Assembly: GCF_023630175.1 (NCBI RefSeq)
Contig: NZ_JALLIN010000020.1
Span: 1 to 64,000 of the forward strand
Direction: 5' to 3'
Origin: Streptomyces cellostaticus
Lineage (GTDB): Bacteria; Actinomycetota; Actinomycetes; Streptomycetales; Streptomycetaceae
DNA length: 64,000 nucleotides
The position numbers and the translations under genes are program-made. Every line of letters starts with the position of its first letter. Within the stretch, counting starts at the first letter, position 1. This document shows, in pieces, positions 30,661 to 42,515 of this stretch. Under the pieces are notes generated by a model. It saw nothing but the letters and a program-made list of their open reading frames with translations. It did not search any database and was not told where the DNA came from.

Positions 30661-31146
30661 ATGCCTGCCTTCGCCCTGCCCCGCCGCGTCCGCACCAGCC
30701 GCCTCGTCCGCAAGCTCGCCGTCCTCGGCACCGGTGCCGCCGTGCTCGCCCTTCCCGTGGTCGGCGCGACCAGCGCCTCCGCGGCCGACTCCACCGGCTC
30801 GACCGGCACCACGCTGGCCGGATACCCGAACAACCTCGACGGCTGGATCCGCGAGTCCCTCGCGATCATGGCGGAGAAGCACATCCCGGGCACCTACAAC
30901 GGCATCCACCGCAACATCATCCGCGAGTCCTCGGGCAACCCGCGCGCCATCAACCTGTGGGACTCCAACGCGGCCAAGGGCACCCCGTCCAAGGGCCTGC
31001 TCCAGGTGATCGACCCGACCTTCAACACGTACCACGTGGCCGGGACGGCGTTCGACCCCTACGACCCGGTCGCCAACATCACGGCCGCCTGCAACTACGC
31101 GGCCGCCCGCTACGGATCGATCGACAACGTCTTCGGCGCCTACTGA
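30661..31146 (+). CDS. Secreted lytic transglycosylase (SLT domain)
   Basis: This is an exported peptidoglycan hydrolase of 161 aa. The signal peptide has a basic start (RRVRTSRLVRKLA), a hydrophobic core and cleavage after TSASA, near residue 41. The mature part is a single SLT domain: the catalytic glutamate is E89 in IIRESSGNPRAINLWDSNA, followed by KGLLQVIDPTFNTYH and NITAACNYAAARYGSIDNVFG. Such enzymes cleave the glycan strands, and the family members under ydaO control in Streptomyces act during spore germination and growth. The long leader holds a c-di-AMP riboswitch. ATG 30661 is preceded by GGAGAGGAA. It ends at a terminator shared with the HAD gene. Confidence 0.93.
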   Translation: MPAFALPRRVRTSRLVRKLAVLGTGAAVLALPVVGATSASAADSTGSTGTTLAGYPNNLDGWIRESLAIMAEKHIPGTYNGIHRNIIRESSGNPRAINLWDSNAAKGTPSKGLLQVIDPTFNTYHVAGTAFDPYDPVANITAACNYAAARYGSIDNVFGAY

Positions 31147-31152
31147 CCGGCA

Positions 31153-31190
31153 CCCGCGGCGGGCGCCACCTGACCGGCGCCCGCCGCGGG
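31153..31190. terminator. Bidirectional terminator
   Basis: A perfect 15-bp stem (31153-31167 with 31176-31190) and an 8-base loop fill the space between two convergent stop codons (31146 and 31194). Confidence 0.8.
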
Positions 31191-31193
31191 CCG

Positions 31194-32021
31194 CTACCCG
31201 TGTCCCGGTCGGCCGGCCGGGAACAGTCCTTCGAGGACGACGGCGACGCCGTCGTCCTCGTTCGACGTCGTGACCTCGTCCGCGACCGCCTTGAGCGCGG
31301 GATGCGCGTCGGCCATGGCGACCCCCCGGCCCGCCCACTCGAACATGGGGATGTCATTGGGCATGTCACCGAAGGCCAGGGCCCGTTCGGCGGCGATCCC
31401 CAGATGCCCGGCGGCCAGTGCGAGACCGGTCGCCTTGGTGACCCCGCAGGGCTGGAGTTCCACCGTGCCCGGCCCCGACATGGTGACCGTGGCCAGCGAG
31501 CCGACCGCCGCGCGCGCGGTCGCGGCCAACTCGTCGTCGGACAGGGCGTGATGGCGCAGCAGCACCTTGCTGATGGGCTCGCGCCACAGGTCGTCGCGCC
31601 GGCCTACCCGTACGGCGGGCAGGGTCGGGTGCGGCATCAGGTACCCGGGTTCGATCAGGGTGAGCCCGTCCACGCCGTCCTGGTCCACGGCCGCGAAGAC
31701 CTGCCCCACCTCGGCCTCGATCTTGCCGATCGCGGCCTCCGCGAGTTCCCGGTCCAGCCGCACCGACCACAGCAGGCGACCGGTGCCGGCGTCGTACACC
31801 TGCGCTCCCTGGCCGCACACCGCGAGCCCCGTGCAGCCGAGGGCGGCCAGGAGCGGCCGCACCCGGGGGGCCGGGCGGCCCGTCACCACCAGGTGCCGGG
31901 CACCGGCCCGCGCCACCCGCTCCAGCGCCGCCAGCGACCGGTCGGAGACGCTGTCGTCGCCGCGCAGCAGCGTCCCGTCCAGGTCGGTGGCGATCAGTGC
32001 GTATGCGGGAGGTGCGGCCAT
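31194..32021 (-). CDS. Cof-type HAD-superfamily phosphatase
   Basis: This is a sugar- or cofactor-phosphatase of the Cof subgroup, 275 aa. Motif I is DLDGTLLRGDDSVSDRSLAALERV with nucleophile D13. Motif II is the threonine in HLVVTGRPAPRV, motif III the lysine of GVTKATGLALAAGHLGI, and motif IV GDMPNDIPMFEWAGRGVAMADAHP. The large C2-type cap lies between motifs II and III. Substrates of the group include sugar phosphates, FMN and nucleotides, so the exact one is unknown. A TATTCT box six bases before the ATG suggests leaderless mRNA. Confidence 0.92.
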   Translation of the reverse strand: MAAPPAYALIATDLDGTLLRGDDSVSDRSLAALERVARAGARHLVVTGRPAPRVRPLLAALGCTGLAVCGQGAQVYDAGTGRLLWSVRLDRELAEAAIGKIEAEVGQVFAAVDQDGVDGLTLIEPGYLMPHPTLPAVRVGRRDDLWREPISKVLLRHHALSDDELAATARAAVGSLATVTMSGPGTVELQPCGVTKATGLALAAGHLGIAAERALAFGDMPNDIPMFEWAGRGVAMADAHPALKAVADEVTTSNEDDGVAVVLEGLFPAGRPGHG

Positions 32022-32027
32022 GATCAG

Positions 32028-32033
32028 AGAATA
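32028..32033 (-). promoter_or_regulatory. -10 box giving a probable leaderless mRNA
   Basis: TATTCT on the minus strand fits the TANNNT consensus and ends six bases before the HAD ATG, so the transcript would start at or next to the A of ATG. No ribosome site lies between them. The -35 is poor. Confidence 0.5.
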
Positions 32034-32362
32034 CGGACCGCGCTCCTCGCCGACTCACCCGGTTCCCGCGGGACTTGGCGCCCCCTCCCGGGGCGCCACC
32101 CCCCGGCGGTGACCGTTCCTCGGGTCCCGGCCGCGAGCCGCGGCCGGGTGCCTCTCCTTCGGGCCCCGCCCGCGTCACCCGAAGGGCACCGCGCCGTGAG
32201 CGCCACCCTCGACAGGGGCATGCGGGCATTGCGAACTCTTCGGACATCGGACGGACACCCCCTGCGGCACTGCCCAAGACACCCGTCCCGGCCGTAACGT
32301 GTGGCGCGATCACATGGAACGCATCGCCACGCATGGCCCGGATGAGAGTGAGGCAGCACCCC
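32034..32362. other. Intergenic region between HAD and fahA genes
   Basis: This stretch of about 330 bases has no supported gene. It separates two divergent genes and must hold the fahA promoter. A TAACGT at 32295-32300 is a possible -10, but no convincing -35 is visible. Confidence 0.4.
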
Positions 32363-33580
32363 ATGCCCCCCTTCGACGTCCCCGAGGGCGACCCCTTCGG
32401 CCCGCACAACCTTCCCTACGGTGTGTTCTCACCCTCCGGCAGCACGGAGCGCAGGGTCGGTGTCCGGCTCGGTGACCACGTCCTCGACGCGGGCGCCGCG
32501 GCCGCCGCCCTCGGTTCGCCGTACGTCTCCCTGCTCGCGCAGGCCACCCTCAACCCGCTGCTGGCCGCCGGCCGCACGGCCTGGTCGGACGTGCGGCGCG
32601 CGCTGACGGCGTGGGTGACCGTCCCCTCGCACCGGTCGACGATCGAGCCGCTGTTCCACCCCCTGTCGTCGGTGACCCTCCACCTGCCCTTCGAGGTCGC
32701 GGACTACGTCGACTTCTACGCCTCGGAGAACCACGCCCGGAACGTCGGCCAGATCTTCCGCCCGGACGCCGAGGACTCCCTGACCCCCAACTGGAAGCAC
32801 CTGCCGATCGGCTACCACGGCCGCTCCGGCACGGTGGTCGTCTCCGGCACGGACGTCGTCCGCCCGTCGGGGCAGCGCAAGGGCCCCGGCGACCCGGCGC
32901 CGGTCTTCGGGCCCTCGGTCCGGCTGGACATCGAGGCCGAGGTCGGCTTCGTGGTGGGCACGCCCTCCGAACAAGGCACGCCCGTCGCACTCGGCGACTT
33001 CCAGGAGCACGTCTTCGGTCTGTGCCTGCTCAACGACTGGTCGGCGCGTGACATCCAGGCCTGGGAGTACGTCCCGCTCGGCCCCTTCCTCGGCAAGTCC
33101 TTCGCCACCTCGGTGTCGGCGTGGATCACCCCCCTGGAGGCGCTGGAGCACGCCCGCGTGACGCCCCCCGAGCGCACGCACCCCCTGCTGCCCTACCTGG
33201 ACGACGCCGCACCCGGCATCGAACCCGGCGGCTACGACCTGCGGATCACCGTCACGATCAACGGTCACGCGGTGTCCGAGCCGCCGTTCTCCACCATGTA
33301 CTGGACCGCCGCCCAGCAGCTCGCGCACATGACGGTGAACGGCGCTTCGCTGCGCACCGGCGACCTGTACGGCTCGGGCACGGTGAGCGGCCCGGCGCAG
33401 GACCAGCGCGGCTCGCTGCTCGAGCTGACCTGGAACGGCCGCGAACCGCTCGAACTCCCCGAGGGCAAGCGCGCCTTCCTGGAGGACGGGGACGTGGTGA
33501 CCCTCTCGGCGTGGGCGCCGGGTCCGGACGGCGGCCGGGTCGGGCTCGGTGAGGTCGCCGGGCGGATCGTGTCGGGCTGA
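32363..33580 (+). CDS. fahA: Fumarylacetoacetase
   Basis: This enzyme hydrolyses fumarylacetoacetate to fumarate and acetoacetate, the last step of tyrosine and homogentisate breakdown. At 405 aa it has an SH3-like N-terminal domain (about 1-110) and the catalytic FAH domain. Metal ligands align with the mammalian enzyme: D117 in VDFYASENHARNVG with catalytic H124, E191 and E193 in DIEAEVGFV, and D225 in LLNDWSARDIQAWEYVPLGPFLGK. ATG 32363 begins the conserved MPPFDVPEGDPFG start; the ribosome site is weak. No other homogentisate pathway gene is near, so it stands alone here. Confidence 0.95.
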   Translation: MPPFDVPEGDPFGPHNLPYGVFSPSGSTERRVGVRLGDHVLDAGAAAAALGSPYVSLLAQATLNPLLAAGRTAWSDVRRALTAWVTVPSHRSTIEPLFHPLSSVTLHLPFEVADYVDFYASENHARNVGQIFRPDAEDSLTPNWKHLPIGYHGRSGTVVVSGTDVVRPSGQRKGPGDPAPVFGPSVRLDIEAEVGFVVGTPSEQGTPVALGDFQEHVFGLCLLNDWSARDIQAWEYVPLGPFLGKSFATSVSAWITPLEALEHARVTPPERTHPLLPYLDDAAPGIEPGGYDLRITVTINGHAVSEPPFSTMYWTAAQQLAHMTVNGASLRTGDLYGSGTVSGPAQDQRGSLLELTWNGREPLELPEGKRAFLEDGDVVTLSAWAPGPDGGRVGLGEVAGRIVSG

Positions 33581-33677
33581 GGCACGGCCCGCGGGGGCCG
33601 GCGGGACCACGTGCCCGCGGGAACGGGGCCAACTGGACCCGCCGGAGGCGATCCCCGCCGGACACCTGACCAGAACC

Positions 33678-33708
33678 CCGTGTCCCCGTCATACTGGCGG
33701 GGACACGG
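33678..33708 (+). terminator. Hairpin after fahA
   Basis: Arms CCGTGTCCCCG (33678-33688) and CGGGGACACGG (33698-33708) pair perfectly around a nine-base loop, about 100 bases past fahA and 78 bases before the next gene. Confidence 0.6.
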
Positions 33709-33786
33709 CTTCACCCGAGGCGCCCCGGGCACGTCCCCGGCGCCACCCGACACCCGCATCTCTCCGAGACGAACCGGAGCCCCGGC

Positions 33787-34725
33787 ATGACGGTCTGCCT
33801 GCTCCTGCTGAGCGTCGTCGCCCTGACGGCCGCCGTACCGGCACCGCGTGCGCTGACCCGGGCCGACTGGACCGAGCGGGAGCCCGTGGTCGCCCTGTGG
33901 GTGTGGCAGTGCCTGGTCGCCACGGTCCTGCTGTGCTGCCTGACCGCGCTGGTCCTGGGCGCGGCGGCCGTCTTCCACACCGTCCGCGACCATGTGTTCG
34001 CCCCCGCGCCGCCCGCCGTCACCGCCGCCTACGACCTGTCCACCGCGCCGGTCTGGGCCGTGGCCCTCACGCTGCTGCTGGCCTGCGGGGCCGCCTGGAC
34101 GACGGCGATGCTCGCCCGGGAACTCGCCGAGGCCCGCAGGCGCCGCGGCCAGGCCCGGGCGCACCTGCGGGAACGCGCGCCCGATCTGCCCGCGGGGCTG
34201 CCGGCGACCCGCGGCCCGATGCTGGTGCTGGAGGACGAGTACCCGGACGCCTGGTGGATGCCCGGACACCCGCCCCAGCTCGTCGTCACCACCGGGGCGC
34301 TGCGCCGCCTCACCGGCCGGCAACTGGACGCCGTCCTGACCCACGAGCGCGGCCACGCCCGCGCCCACCACGACTGGCTGCTCCACCTGTCCACCGCGCT
34401 GGCCGCGGGCTTCCCGGGCGTCCCGCTCTTCGCCCACTTCTGCGACCAGACGCACCGCCTGGTCGAACTGGCCGCCGACGACACCGCCTCCCGCCGCTGC
34501 GGGCACCTCACCACCGCCCTCGCCCTGATCGAGCTGAACCAGCACCGCGGCGTGCTGTCCTGCGCCTCCAGCCACCGGCTCCTCGGCGAGCGGGTGGACC
34601 GGCTCCTGGAACCCCCGCCGCGGCTGCTGCGCCGGCACCGGGCGCTGACCACCACGGTGGCCGCGCTGGTGCCGTTGCTGCCGCTGCTCATCACCTTCGC
34701 CCCGGGACTGACGGCGCTGTCCTGA
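33787..34725 (+). CDS. M56/M48-type membrane zinc metalloprotease
   Basis: This membrane protein of 312 aa has spans near residues 1-15, 38-62, 88-108 and 267-285, and a cytosolic or peripheral protease segment. The zinc motif HERGH is at 186-190 (LDAVLTHERGHARAHHDWLLHLS), and the later glutamate-containing helix HRLVELAADDTASRR supplies the third ligand. The pattern is that of BlaR1/MecR1-related M56 peptidases without a penicillin-sensing domain. In many actinobacteria such genes sit beside a BlaI-type repressor, but none is found next to this one. Substrate and signal unknown. The start ATG matches the beginning of the hydrophobic segment. Confidence 0.88.
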   Translation: MTVCLLLLSVVALTAAVPAPRALTRADWTEREPVVALWVWQCLVATVLLCCLTALVLGAAAVFHTVRDHVFAPAPPAVTAAYDLSTAPVWAVALTLLLACGAAWTTAMLARELAEARRRRGQARAHLRERAPDLPAGLPATRGPMLVLEDEYPDAWWMPGHPPQLVVTTGALRRLTGRQLDAVLTHERGHARAHHDWLLHLSTALAAGFPGVPLFAHFCDQTHRLVELAADDTASRRCGHLTTALALIELNQHRGVLSCASSHRLLGERVDRLLEPPPRLLRRHRALTTTVAALVPLLPLLITFAPGLTALS

Positions 34726-34858
34726 CCGCGGCGGACCCGTGGCCGCACCGGAGCGGAACAGCGGCGGCACAAGGTGTCCGGCGCACCAGCGGCCGGCGTC
34801 CCCGGACGCGGGGTCCGGGGACGCGCCGCGGTACGACGGCCGCCGCACCCGGTGCGCC

Positions 34859-36874
<2,016 letters not shown>

Positions 36875-37028
36875 CGCCCGGTCCCCGTGTCCTGTCCCCC
36901 GTGCGTGGTCCTTCGACCACTGCGTCCACGATAGGCGCCCGCACCGACACCTCCGCGGTTGTCCACAAGCGGATCGTGCACCGTCCCGCTCGCCGGCCGC
37001 GGTCCGCCGGCCGGCGCCGCCCGCACGC

Positions 37029-37064
37029 GCCGGGGCCCGGTCCGCGTGAGGACCGGGCCCCGGC
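37029..37064 (-). terminator. Terminator of the complete nuoA-N operon
   Basis: A 15-bp perfect stem (37029-37043 with 37050-37064) with a six-base loop lies 17 bases beyond the nuoN stop. Confidence 0.85.
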
Positions 37065-37081
37065 GACGGGCGTGGCGGGCG

Positions 37082-38731
37082 TCAGCGCACGAACACGCTC
37101 GCCTGGTTCGCCAGGTCCAGGAAGTACTGGGGCGCCACACCGAGCACCAGCGTGACCGCCACGCCCACGCCGATCGCCGCCATGGTCAGCGGCGAGGGCA
37201 CGGCCACGGTCGGCCCCTCGGGCCTGGGCTCGCTGAAGAACATCAGCACGATCACCCGGATGTAGAAGAAGGCGGCGATCGCCGAGGAGATCACACCGAC
37301 CACGACCAGCGGGGCCGCGCCGCCGTCCGCCGCCGCCTTGAACACGGCGAACTTGCCGGCGAACCCGGAGGTCAGCGGGATGCCCGCGAAGGCCAGCAGG
37401 AACACCGCGAACACGGCCGCCACCAGCGGTGAGCGGCGGCCGAGCCCGGCCCACTTGGACAGGTGGGTGGCCTCGCCACCGGCGTCGCGCACGAGGGTCA
37501 CCACCGCGAAGGCGCCGATCGTCACGAACGAGTACCCGGCCAGGTAGAACAGGACGGACGACACCCCGTCCTTCGAGGTGGCGATGACACCGGCGAGGAT
37601 GAACCCGGCGTGCGCGATGGACGAGTACGCCAGCAGCCGCTTGATGTCGGTCTGCGTGATCGCGACGATCGCGCCGCCCAGCATGGTGATGACGGCCACC
37701 GCCCACATGACCGGCCGCCAGTCCCAGCGCAGGCCGGGCAGGACGACGTACAGCAGGCGCAGCAGCGCGCCGAACGCCGCGACCTTGGTGGCCGCCGCCA
37801 TGAAGCCGGTCACCGGGGTGGGCGCGCCCTGGTAGACGTCGGGCGTCCACATGTGGAACGGCACGGCGCCGACCTTGAACAGCAGCCCCATCACGATCAT
37901 GGCGCTGCCGATCAGCAGCAGCGCGTCGTTGCCCATGGTGCCGGCCAGCGCCGGGTCGACGCCGGTGACCGTGCCGTCGACGACCTGTGCGATGCGCCCG
38001 TACGACATCGAGCCCGCGTAGCCGTAGAGCAGGGCGATGCCGAACAGGGTGAACGCGGAGGCGAACGCGCCGAGCAGGAAGTACTTGACCGCGGCCTCCT
38101 GCGACATCAGCCGCTTGCGGCGGGCCAGCGCGCACAGCAGGTACAGCGGCAGGGAGAAGACCTCCAGGGCCACGAACAGCGTCAGCAGGTCGTTGGCCGA
38201 GGGGAACACCAGCATGCCCGCGATGGCGAAGAGCAGCAGCGGGAAGACCTCGGTGGTGGTGAACCCGGCCCGCACCGCGGCCTTCTCGCTGTCGCTGCCG
38301 GGCACGGAGGCGGCCTGCGCGGCGAAGGAGTCGACCCGGTTGCCGTGCGCCTCCGGGTCCAGGCGCCGCTCGGCGAAGGTGAACAGGCCGACCAGGCCGG
38401 CCAGCAGGATCGTGCCCTGCAGGAACAGGGACGGTCCGTCGACCGCGATCGCCCCCATCGCCGCGATGTGCGCCTTGGTGGTGCCGTAGCCGTTCGCCGC
38501 GAGCGCGACGACCGCGGCGAACGCGGCGCACAGCGACACGACGGAGACGAACACCTGCGCGTAGTAGCGGGACCTGCGCGGGACGAACGCCTCGACGAGC
38601 ACCCCTGCCAGTGCCGCGCCGAGCACGATCAGGGTCGGCGCGAGCTGTCCGTATTCGATCTTCGGCGTGTCGATCTTCGAGATCGGGTCGGCCGCGGTTG
38701 TCCACAGGCTGTGGACGGCTGTTGCGCTCAC
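37082..38731 (-). CDS. nuoN: NADH-quinone oxidoreductase subunit N (complete operon)
   Basis: This is an antiporter-like proton pump subunit, 549 aa, the last gene of the 14-gene operon. It has the TM7 channel lysine segment LLFKVGAVPFHMWTPDVYQGAPTPVTGFMAAATKV and the second lysine in TQTDIKRLLAYSSIAHAGFILAG. A hydrophilic insertion of about 40 residues (ERRLDPEAHGNRVDSFAAQAASVPGSDSEKAAVRAGF) lies before TM4 and is not in the other NuoN copy. The GTG start overlaps the nuoM stop (GTGA). The hairpin at 37029 ends the operon. Confidence 0.95.
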   Translation of the reverse strand: MSATAVHSLWTTAADPISKIDTPKIEYGQLAPTLIVLGAALAGVLVEAFVPRRSRYYAQVFVSVVSLCAAFAAVVALAANGYGTTKAHIAAMGAIAVDGPSLFLQGTILLAGLVGLFTFAERRLDPEAHGNRVDSFAAQAASVPGSDSEKAAVRAGFTTTEVFPLLLFAIAGMLVFPSANDLLTLFVALEVFSLPLYLLCALARRKRLMSQEAAVKYFLLGAFASAFTLFGIALLYGYAGSMSYGRIAQVVDGTVTGVDPALAGTMGNDALLLIGSAMIVMGLLFKVGAVPFHMWTPDVYQGAPTPVTGFMAAATKVAAFGALLRLLYVVLPGLRWDWRPVMWAVAVITMLGGAIVAITQTDIKRLLAYSSIAHAGFILAGVIATSKDGVSSVLFYLAGYSFVTIGAFAVVTLVRDAGGEATHLSKWAGLGRRSPLVAAVFAVFLLAFAGIPLTSGFAGKFAVFKAAADGGAAPLVVVGVISSAIAAFFYIRVIVLMFFSEPRPEGPTVAVPSPLTMAAIGVGVAVTLVLGVAPQYFLDLANQASVFVR

Positions 38732-40299
38732 TTGGCCGCCTCCACCTCGGGCTTGGGGTCGGTCGTGTGTACGTCGGACATGGTCTGTCTGACCGCCGGG
38801 TCGACGATGTCCGTGACGGGCTTCGGGTAGACGCCGAGAAGGATCAGCAGCACGATCAGCGGTCCGACGACCACCAGTTCGCGCACGCGCAGGTCGGGCA
38901 TCGCCGACACCTCGGGCTTCACCGGGCCCGTCATCGTCCGCTGGTACAGGACGAGGGTGTAGAGCGCGGCGAGGACGATGCCGAAGGTGGCGATGACGCC
39001 GATCACCGGATAGCGCGTGAAGGTGCCGACCAGGACCAGGAACTCGCTCACGAACGGCGCGAGGCCGGGCAGCGAGAGGGTGGCGAGGCCGCCGATCAGG
39101 AAGGTGCCGGCGAGCACCGGGGCGACCTTCTGCACACCCCCGTAGTCGGCGATGAGCCGCGAGCCGCGCCGGGAGATCAGGAAGCCGGCGACCAGCATCA
39201 GGGCGGCCGTGGAGATGCCGTGGTTGACCATGTAGAGCGTCGCGCCGGACTGACCCTGGCTGGTCATCGCGAAGATGCCCATGACGATGAAGCCGAAGTG
39301 CGAGATCGACGCGTAGGCCACCAGCCGCTTGATGTCCCGCTGGCCGACGGCGAGCAGCGCGCCGTAGACGATGCTGATCAGCGCCAGTACGAGGATGACG
39401 GGCGTCGCCCACTTGCTGGCCTCCGGGAAGAGCTGGAGGCAGAAGCGGAGCATCGCGAAGGTGCCCACCTTGTCGACGACCGCCGTGATGAGCACGGCGA
39501 CCGGGGCGGTGGACTCCTGCATGGCGTTGGGCAGCCAGGTGTGCAGCGGCCACAGCGGCGCCTTCACCGCGAAGGCGAAGAAGAAGCCGAGGAACAGCCA
39601 GCGCTCGGTGCCGGTCACCATGTGCAGCGAGCCGTTCGCCCGCGCCTGCGCGATCTCCTGGAGGCTGAAGTTCCCGGCGACCACGTAGAGGCCGATCACC
39701 GCGGCCAGCATGATCAGGCCGCCGACCAGGTTGTAGAGCAGGAACTTCACGGCCGCGTAGGACCGCTGGGTGGAGGCCGCCGCCTCGCCGTGCTCGTGGG
39801 CCCGGTCCCCGAAGCCGCCGATGAGGAAGTACATCGGGATGAGCATGGCTTCGAAGAAGATGTAGAAGAGGAAGACGTCGGTGGCCTCGAAGGAGATGAC
39901 CACCATGGCCTCGACGGCGAGGATCAGCGCGAAGAAGCCCTGGGTGGGCCGCCAGCGGCGGCTCCCGGTCTCCAGCGGATCGGCGTCGTTCCAGCCGGCC
40001 AGGATGATGAACGGGATCAGCAGTGCGGTCAGGGCGAGCAGCGCCACCGCGATGCCGTCCACGCCCAGCTCGTACCTGACCCCGAAGTCCGCGATCCAGG
40101 CGTGGGACTCGGTGAGCTGGTAGCGGTCGCCGCCCGGGTCGAAGCGGATCAGGACGGTGATCGCCAGGGCGAGCGTGGCGAGCGAGACGACCAGCGCCAG
40201 CCATTTCGCGGCGGTGCGCCTCGCGGCCGGCACGGCGGCCGTGGCGACCGCCCCGAGGGCGGGGAGCGCCGCCGTCGCTGTCAGCAGGGGAAAGGACAT
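38728..40299 (-). CDS. nuoM: NADH-quinone oxidoreductase subunit M (complete operon)
   Basis: This antiporter-like pump subunit of 523 aa carries the TM5 glutamate in FLFYIFFEAMLIPMYFLIGGFG, the channel lysine in AVKAPLWPLHTWLPNAMQESTAPVAVLI, and the lysine of GQRDIKRLVAYASISHFGFIVMG. All coupling residues are kept. The C-terminal tail after the last span (KPVTDIVDPAVRQTMSDVHTTDPKPEVEAAK) is typical for Streptomyces NuoM. The gene begins five bases after nuoL and overlaps nuoN at its end. Confidence 0.95.
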   Translation of the reverse strand: MSFPLLTATAALPALGAVATAAVPAARRTAAKWLALVVSLATLALAITVLIRFDPGGDRYQLTESHAWIADFGVRYELGVDGIAVALLALTALLIPFIILAGWNDADPLETGSRRWRPTQGFFALILAVEAMVVISFEATDVFLFYIFFEAMLIPMYFLIGGFGDRAHEHGEAAASTQRSYAAVKFLLYNLVGGLIMLAAVIGLYVVAGNFSLQEIAQARANGSLHMVTGTERWLFLGFFFAFAVKAPLWPLHTWLPNAMQESTAPVAVLITAVVDKVGTFAMLRFCLQLFPEASKWATPVILVLALISIVYGALLAVGQRDIKRLVAYASISHFGFIVMGIFAMTSQGQSGATLYMVNHGISTAALMLVAGFLISRRGSRLIADYGGVQKVAPVLAGTFLIGGLATLSLPGLAPFVSEFLVLVGTFTRYPVIGVIATFGIVLAALYTLVLYQRTMTGPVKPEVSAMPDLRVRELVVVGPLIVLLILLGVYPKPVTDIVDPAVRQTMSDVHTTDPKPEVEAAK

Positions 40300-40304
40300 C
40301 GGTA

Positions 40305-42200
40305 TCAGACCGCCCTCATCAGCAGGGTCGCGGCGACCAGGAGTGCCGCGCCGCCGAACATCGAGACCGCGTAGGAGCGGGCGAAGCCGTTCTGGACCCG
40401 GCGCAGCCGTCCGGACAGGCCTCCGACGCCGGCCGCCGTGCCGTTGACGACGCCGTCGACCAGGGTGTGGTCGACGTACACCAGGGAGCGCGTGAGGTGT
40501 TCGCCGCCGCGCACCAGGACGACATGGTTGAAGTCGTCCTGCAGCAGGTCGCGCCGGGCGGCCCGGGTGAGCAGCGAGCCGCGCGGGGCGACCACCGGGA
40601 CGGGCTTGCGGCCGTACCGCGCCCAGGCGATGCCGACGCCGACGACCAGGCAGACCAAGGTCGCACCGGTGATCGTCGTGGCACCGATCGGCGAGTCGCC
40701 CTCACTGTGGCCGGTGACCGGCTCCAGCCAGTGCAGGAAGCGGTCGCCGAGGTGGAAGAAGAAGCCGGCGAAGACCGAGCCCACGGCCAGCACGATCATG
40801 GGGATCGTCATGGTCTTCGGGGACTCGTGCGGGTGCGGCTCGTGGCCCTGGGCGTCCGGCTGCCAGCGCTTCTCCCCGAAGAACGTCATCAGCATCACGC
40901 GCGTCATGTAGAAGGCGGTGATGGCCGCGCCGAGCAGGGCCACGCCCCCGAGGATCCAGCCCTGGGTGCCGCCCTTGGCGAAGGCCGCCTCGATGATCGC
41001 GTCCTTGGAGTAGAAGCCGGACAGGAACGGGAAGCCGATGATCGCGAGGTATCCCAGTCCGAAGGTGACGAAGGTGATCGGCATGTACGTGCGCAGGGCG
41101 CCGTACTTGCGCATGTCGACCTCGTCGTTCATGCCGTGCATGACCGAACCGGCGCCCAGGAACAGCCCGGCCTTGAAGAAGCCGTGGGTGACCAGGTGCA
41201 TGATCGCGAAGACGTAGCCGATGGGGCCGAGGCCCGCGGCCAGCACCATGTAGCCGATCTGCGACATGGTCGAACCGGCCAGCGCCTTCTTGATGTCGTC
41301 CTTGGCGCAACCGACGATCGCACCGAAGATGAGCGTCACGGCGCCGACCACGGTGACGGCGAGCTGGGCGTCGGGCGCCGCGTTGAAGATGGCGCCGGAG
41401 CGGACGATCAGGTAGACGCCCGCGGTCACCATGGTCGCGGCGTGGATCAGGGCCGAGACCGGGGTCGGGCCCTCCATCGCGTCCCCGAGCCAGGACTGCA
41501 GCGGGACCTGGGCCGACTTGCCGCACGCGGCGAGCAGCAGCATCAGGCCGATCGCGGTGAGCCTGCCCTCGGAGGTGTCACCGGTGTGGCTGAGGACGGG
41601 ACCGAAGGCGAAGCTGCCGAAGGTGGTGAACATCAGCATGATCGCGATCGACAGGCCCATGTCGCCGACCCGGTTGACCAGGAAGGCCTTCTTCGCGGCC
41701 GTCGCGGCGCTGGGCTTGTGCTGCCAGAAGCCGATGAGCAGGTACGAGGCGAGGCCGACGCCCTCCCAGCCGACGTACAGCAGCAGGTAGTTGTCGGCGA
41801 GGACCAGCAGCAGCATCGCCGCGAGGAACAGGTTCAGGTAGCCGAAGAAGCGGCGGCGCCGCTCGTCGTGCTCCATGTACCCGACCGAGTAGAGGTGGAT
41901 GAGCGAGCCGACGCCCGTGATCAGCAGCACGAACGTCATCGACAACTGGTCCAGGCGGAAGGTGACGTCCGCCTGGAAGCCGCCGACCGGGATCCACGTC
42001 CACAGGTGCTGGGTCAGGGTGCGGTTCTCGGCGTCCTTGCCGAGCAGGCCGGCGAAGAGGACCAGGCCGAGCACGAAGGAGGTGGTCGACAGGAGCGTGC
42101 CGATCCAGTGGCCCACGGCGTCCAGCCGCCGGCCGCCGACCAGGAGGACGGCCGCTCCGAGCAGGGGCGCCGCGATGAGCAGCGCGATCAGGTTGTCCAC
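40305..42200 (-). CDS. nuoL: NADH-quinone oxidoreductase subunit L (complete operon)
   Basis: This is the distal pump subunit with the lateral helix, 631 aa. The N-terminal region [41 protein letters not shown] matches Oxidored_q1_N, and the core [41 protein letters not shown] keeps the channel lysine and histidine. The second half-channel reads [22 protein letters not shown]. The C-terminal 150 residues make the connecting helix and final anchor. The GTG start lies 15 bases after nuoK, the widest gap in this part of the operon apart from the one after nuoA. Confidence 0.95.
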   Translation of the reverse strand: MDNLIALLIAAPLLGAAVLLVGGRRLDAVGHWIGTLLSTTSFVLGLVLFAGLLGKDAENRTLTQHLWTWIPVGGFQADVTFRLDQLSMTFVLLITGVGSLIHLYSVGYMEHDERRRRFFGYLNLFLAAMLLLVLADNYLLLYVGWEGVGLASYLLIGFWQHKPSAATAAKKAFLVNRVGDMGLSIAIMLMFTTFGSFAFGPVLSHTGDTSEGRLTAIGLMLLLAACGKSAQVPLQSWLGDAMEGPTPVSALIHAATMVTAGVYLIVRSGAIFNAAPDAQLAVTVVGAVTLIFGAIVGCAKDDIKKALAGSTMSQIGYMVLAAGLGPIGYVFAIMHLVTHGFFKAGLFLGAGSVMHGMNDEVDMRKYGALRTYMPITFVTFGLGYLAIIGFPFLSGFYSKDAIIEAAFAKGGTQGWILGGVALLGAAITAFYMTRVMLMTFFGEKRWQPDAQGHEPHPHESPKTMTIPMIVLAVGSVFAGFFFHLGDRFLHWLEPVTGHSEGDSPIGATTITGATLVCLVVGVGIAWARYGRKPVPVVAPRGSLLTRAARRDLLQDDFNHVVLVRGGEHLTRSLVYVDHTLVDGVVNGTAAGVGGLSGRLRRVQNGFARSYAVSMFGGAALLVAATLLMRAV

Positions 42201-42215
42201 GATTCTTCCGACCCC

Positions 42216-42515
42216 TTACAGCTTCATCAGGCTGGCGTCGTCGACCGAGGCCGAGTGGCGGGTGCGGAACAGCGACACGATGATCGCGAGACCCACCACG
42301 ACCTCCGCGGCGGCGACGACCATCGTGAAGAAGGCGATGATCTGGCCGTCGAGGTTGCCGTGCATCCGGGAGAAGACGACGAACGCGAGGTTGCAGGCGT
42401 TGAGCATCAGCTCGACGCACATGAACACGACGATCGCGTTGCGCCGGATCAGCACCCCGGTCGCACCGATGGTGAACAGCAGGGCCGCGAGGTAGAGGTA
42501 GTTGACGGGGTTCAC
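42216..42515 (-). CDS. nuoK: NADH-quinone oxidoreductase subunit K (complete operon)
   Basis: This three-span subunit of 99 aa has the pump-linked glutamates in [15 protein letters not shown] and [15 protein letters not shown]. It is of standard length, without the acidic tail of the other copy. The GTG start overlaps the nuoJ stop (GTGA). Confidence 0.95.
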   Translation of the reverse strand: MNPVNYLYLAALLFTIGATGVLIRRNAIVVFMCVELMLNACNLAFVVFSRMHGNLDGQIIAFFTMVVAAAEVVVGLAIIVSLFRTRHSASVDDASLMKL

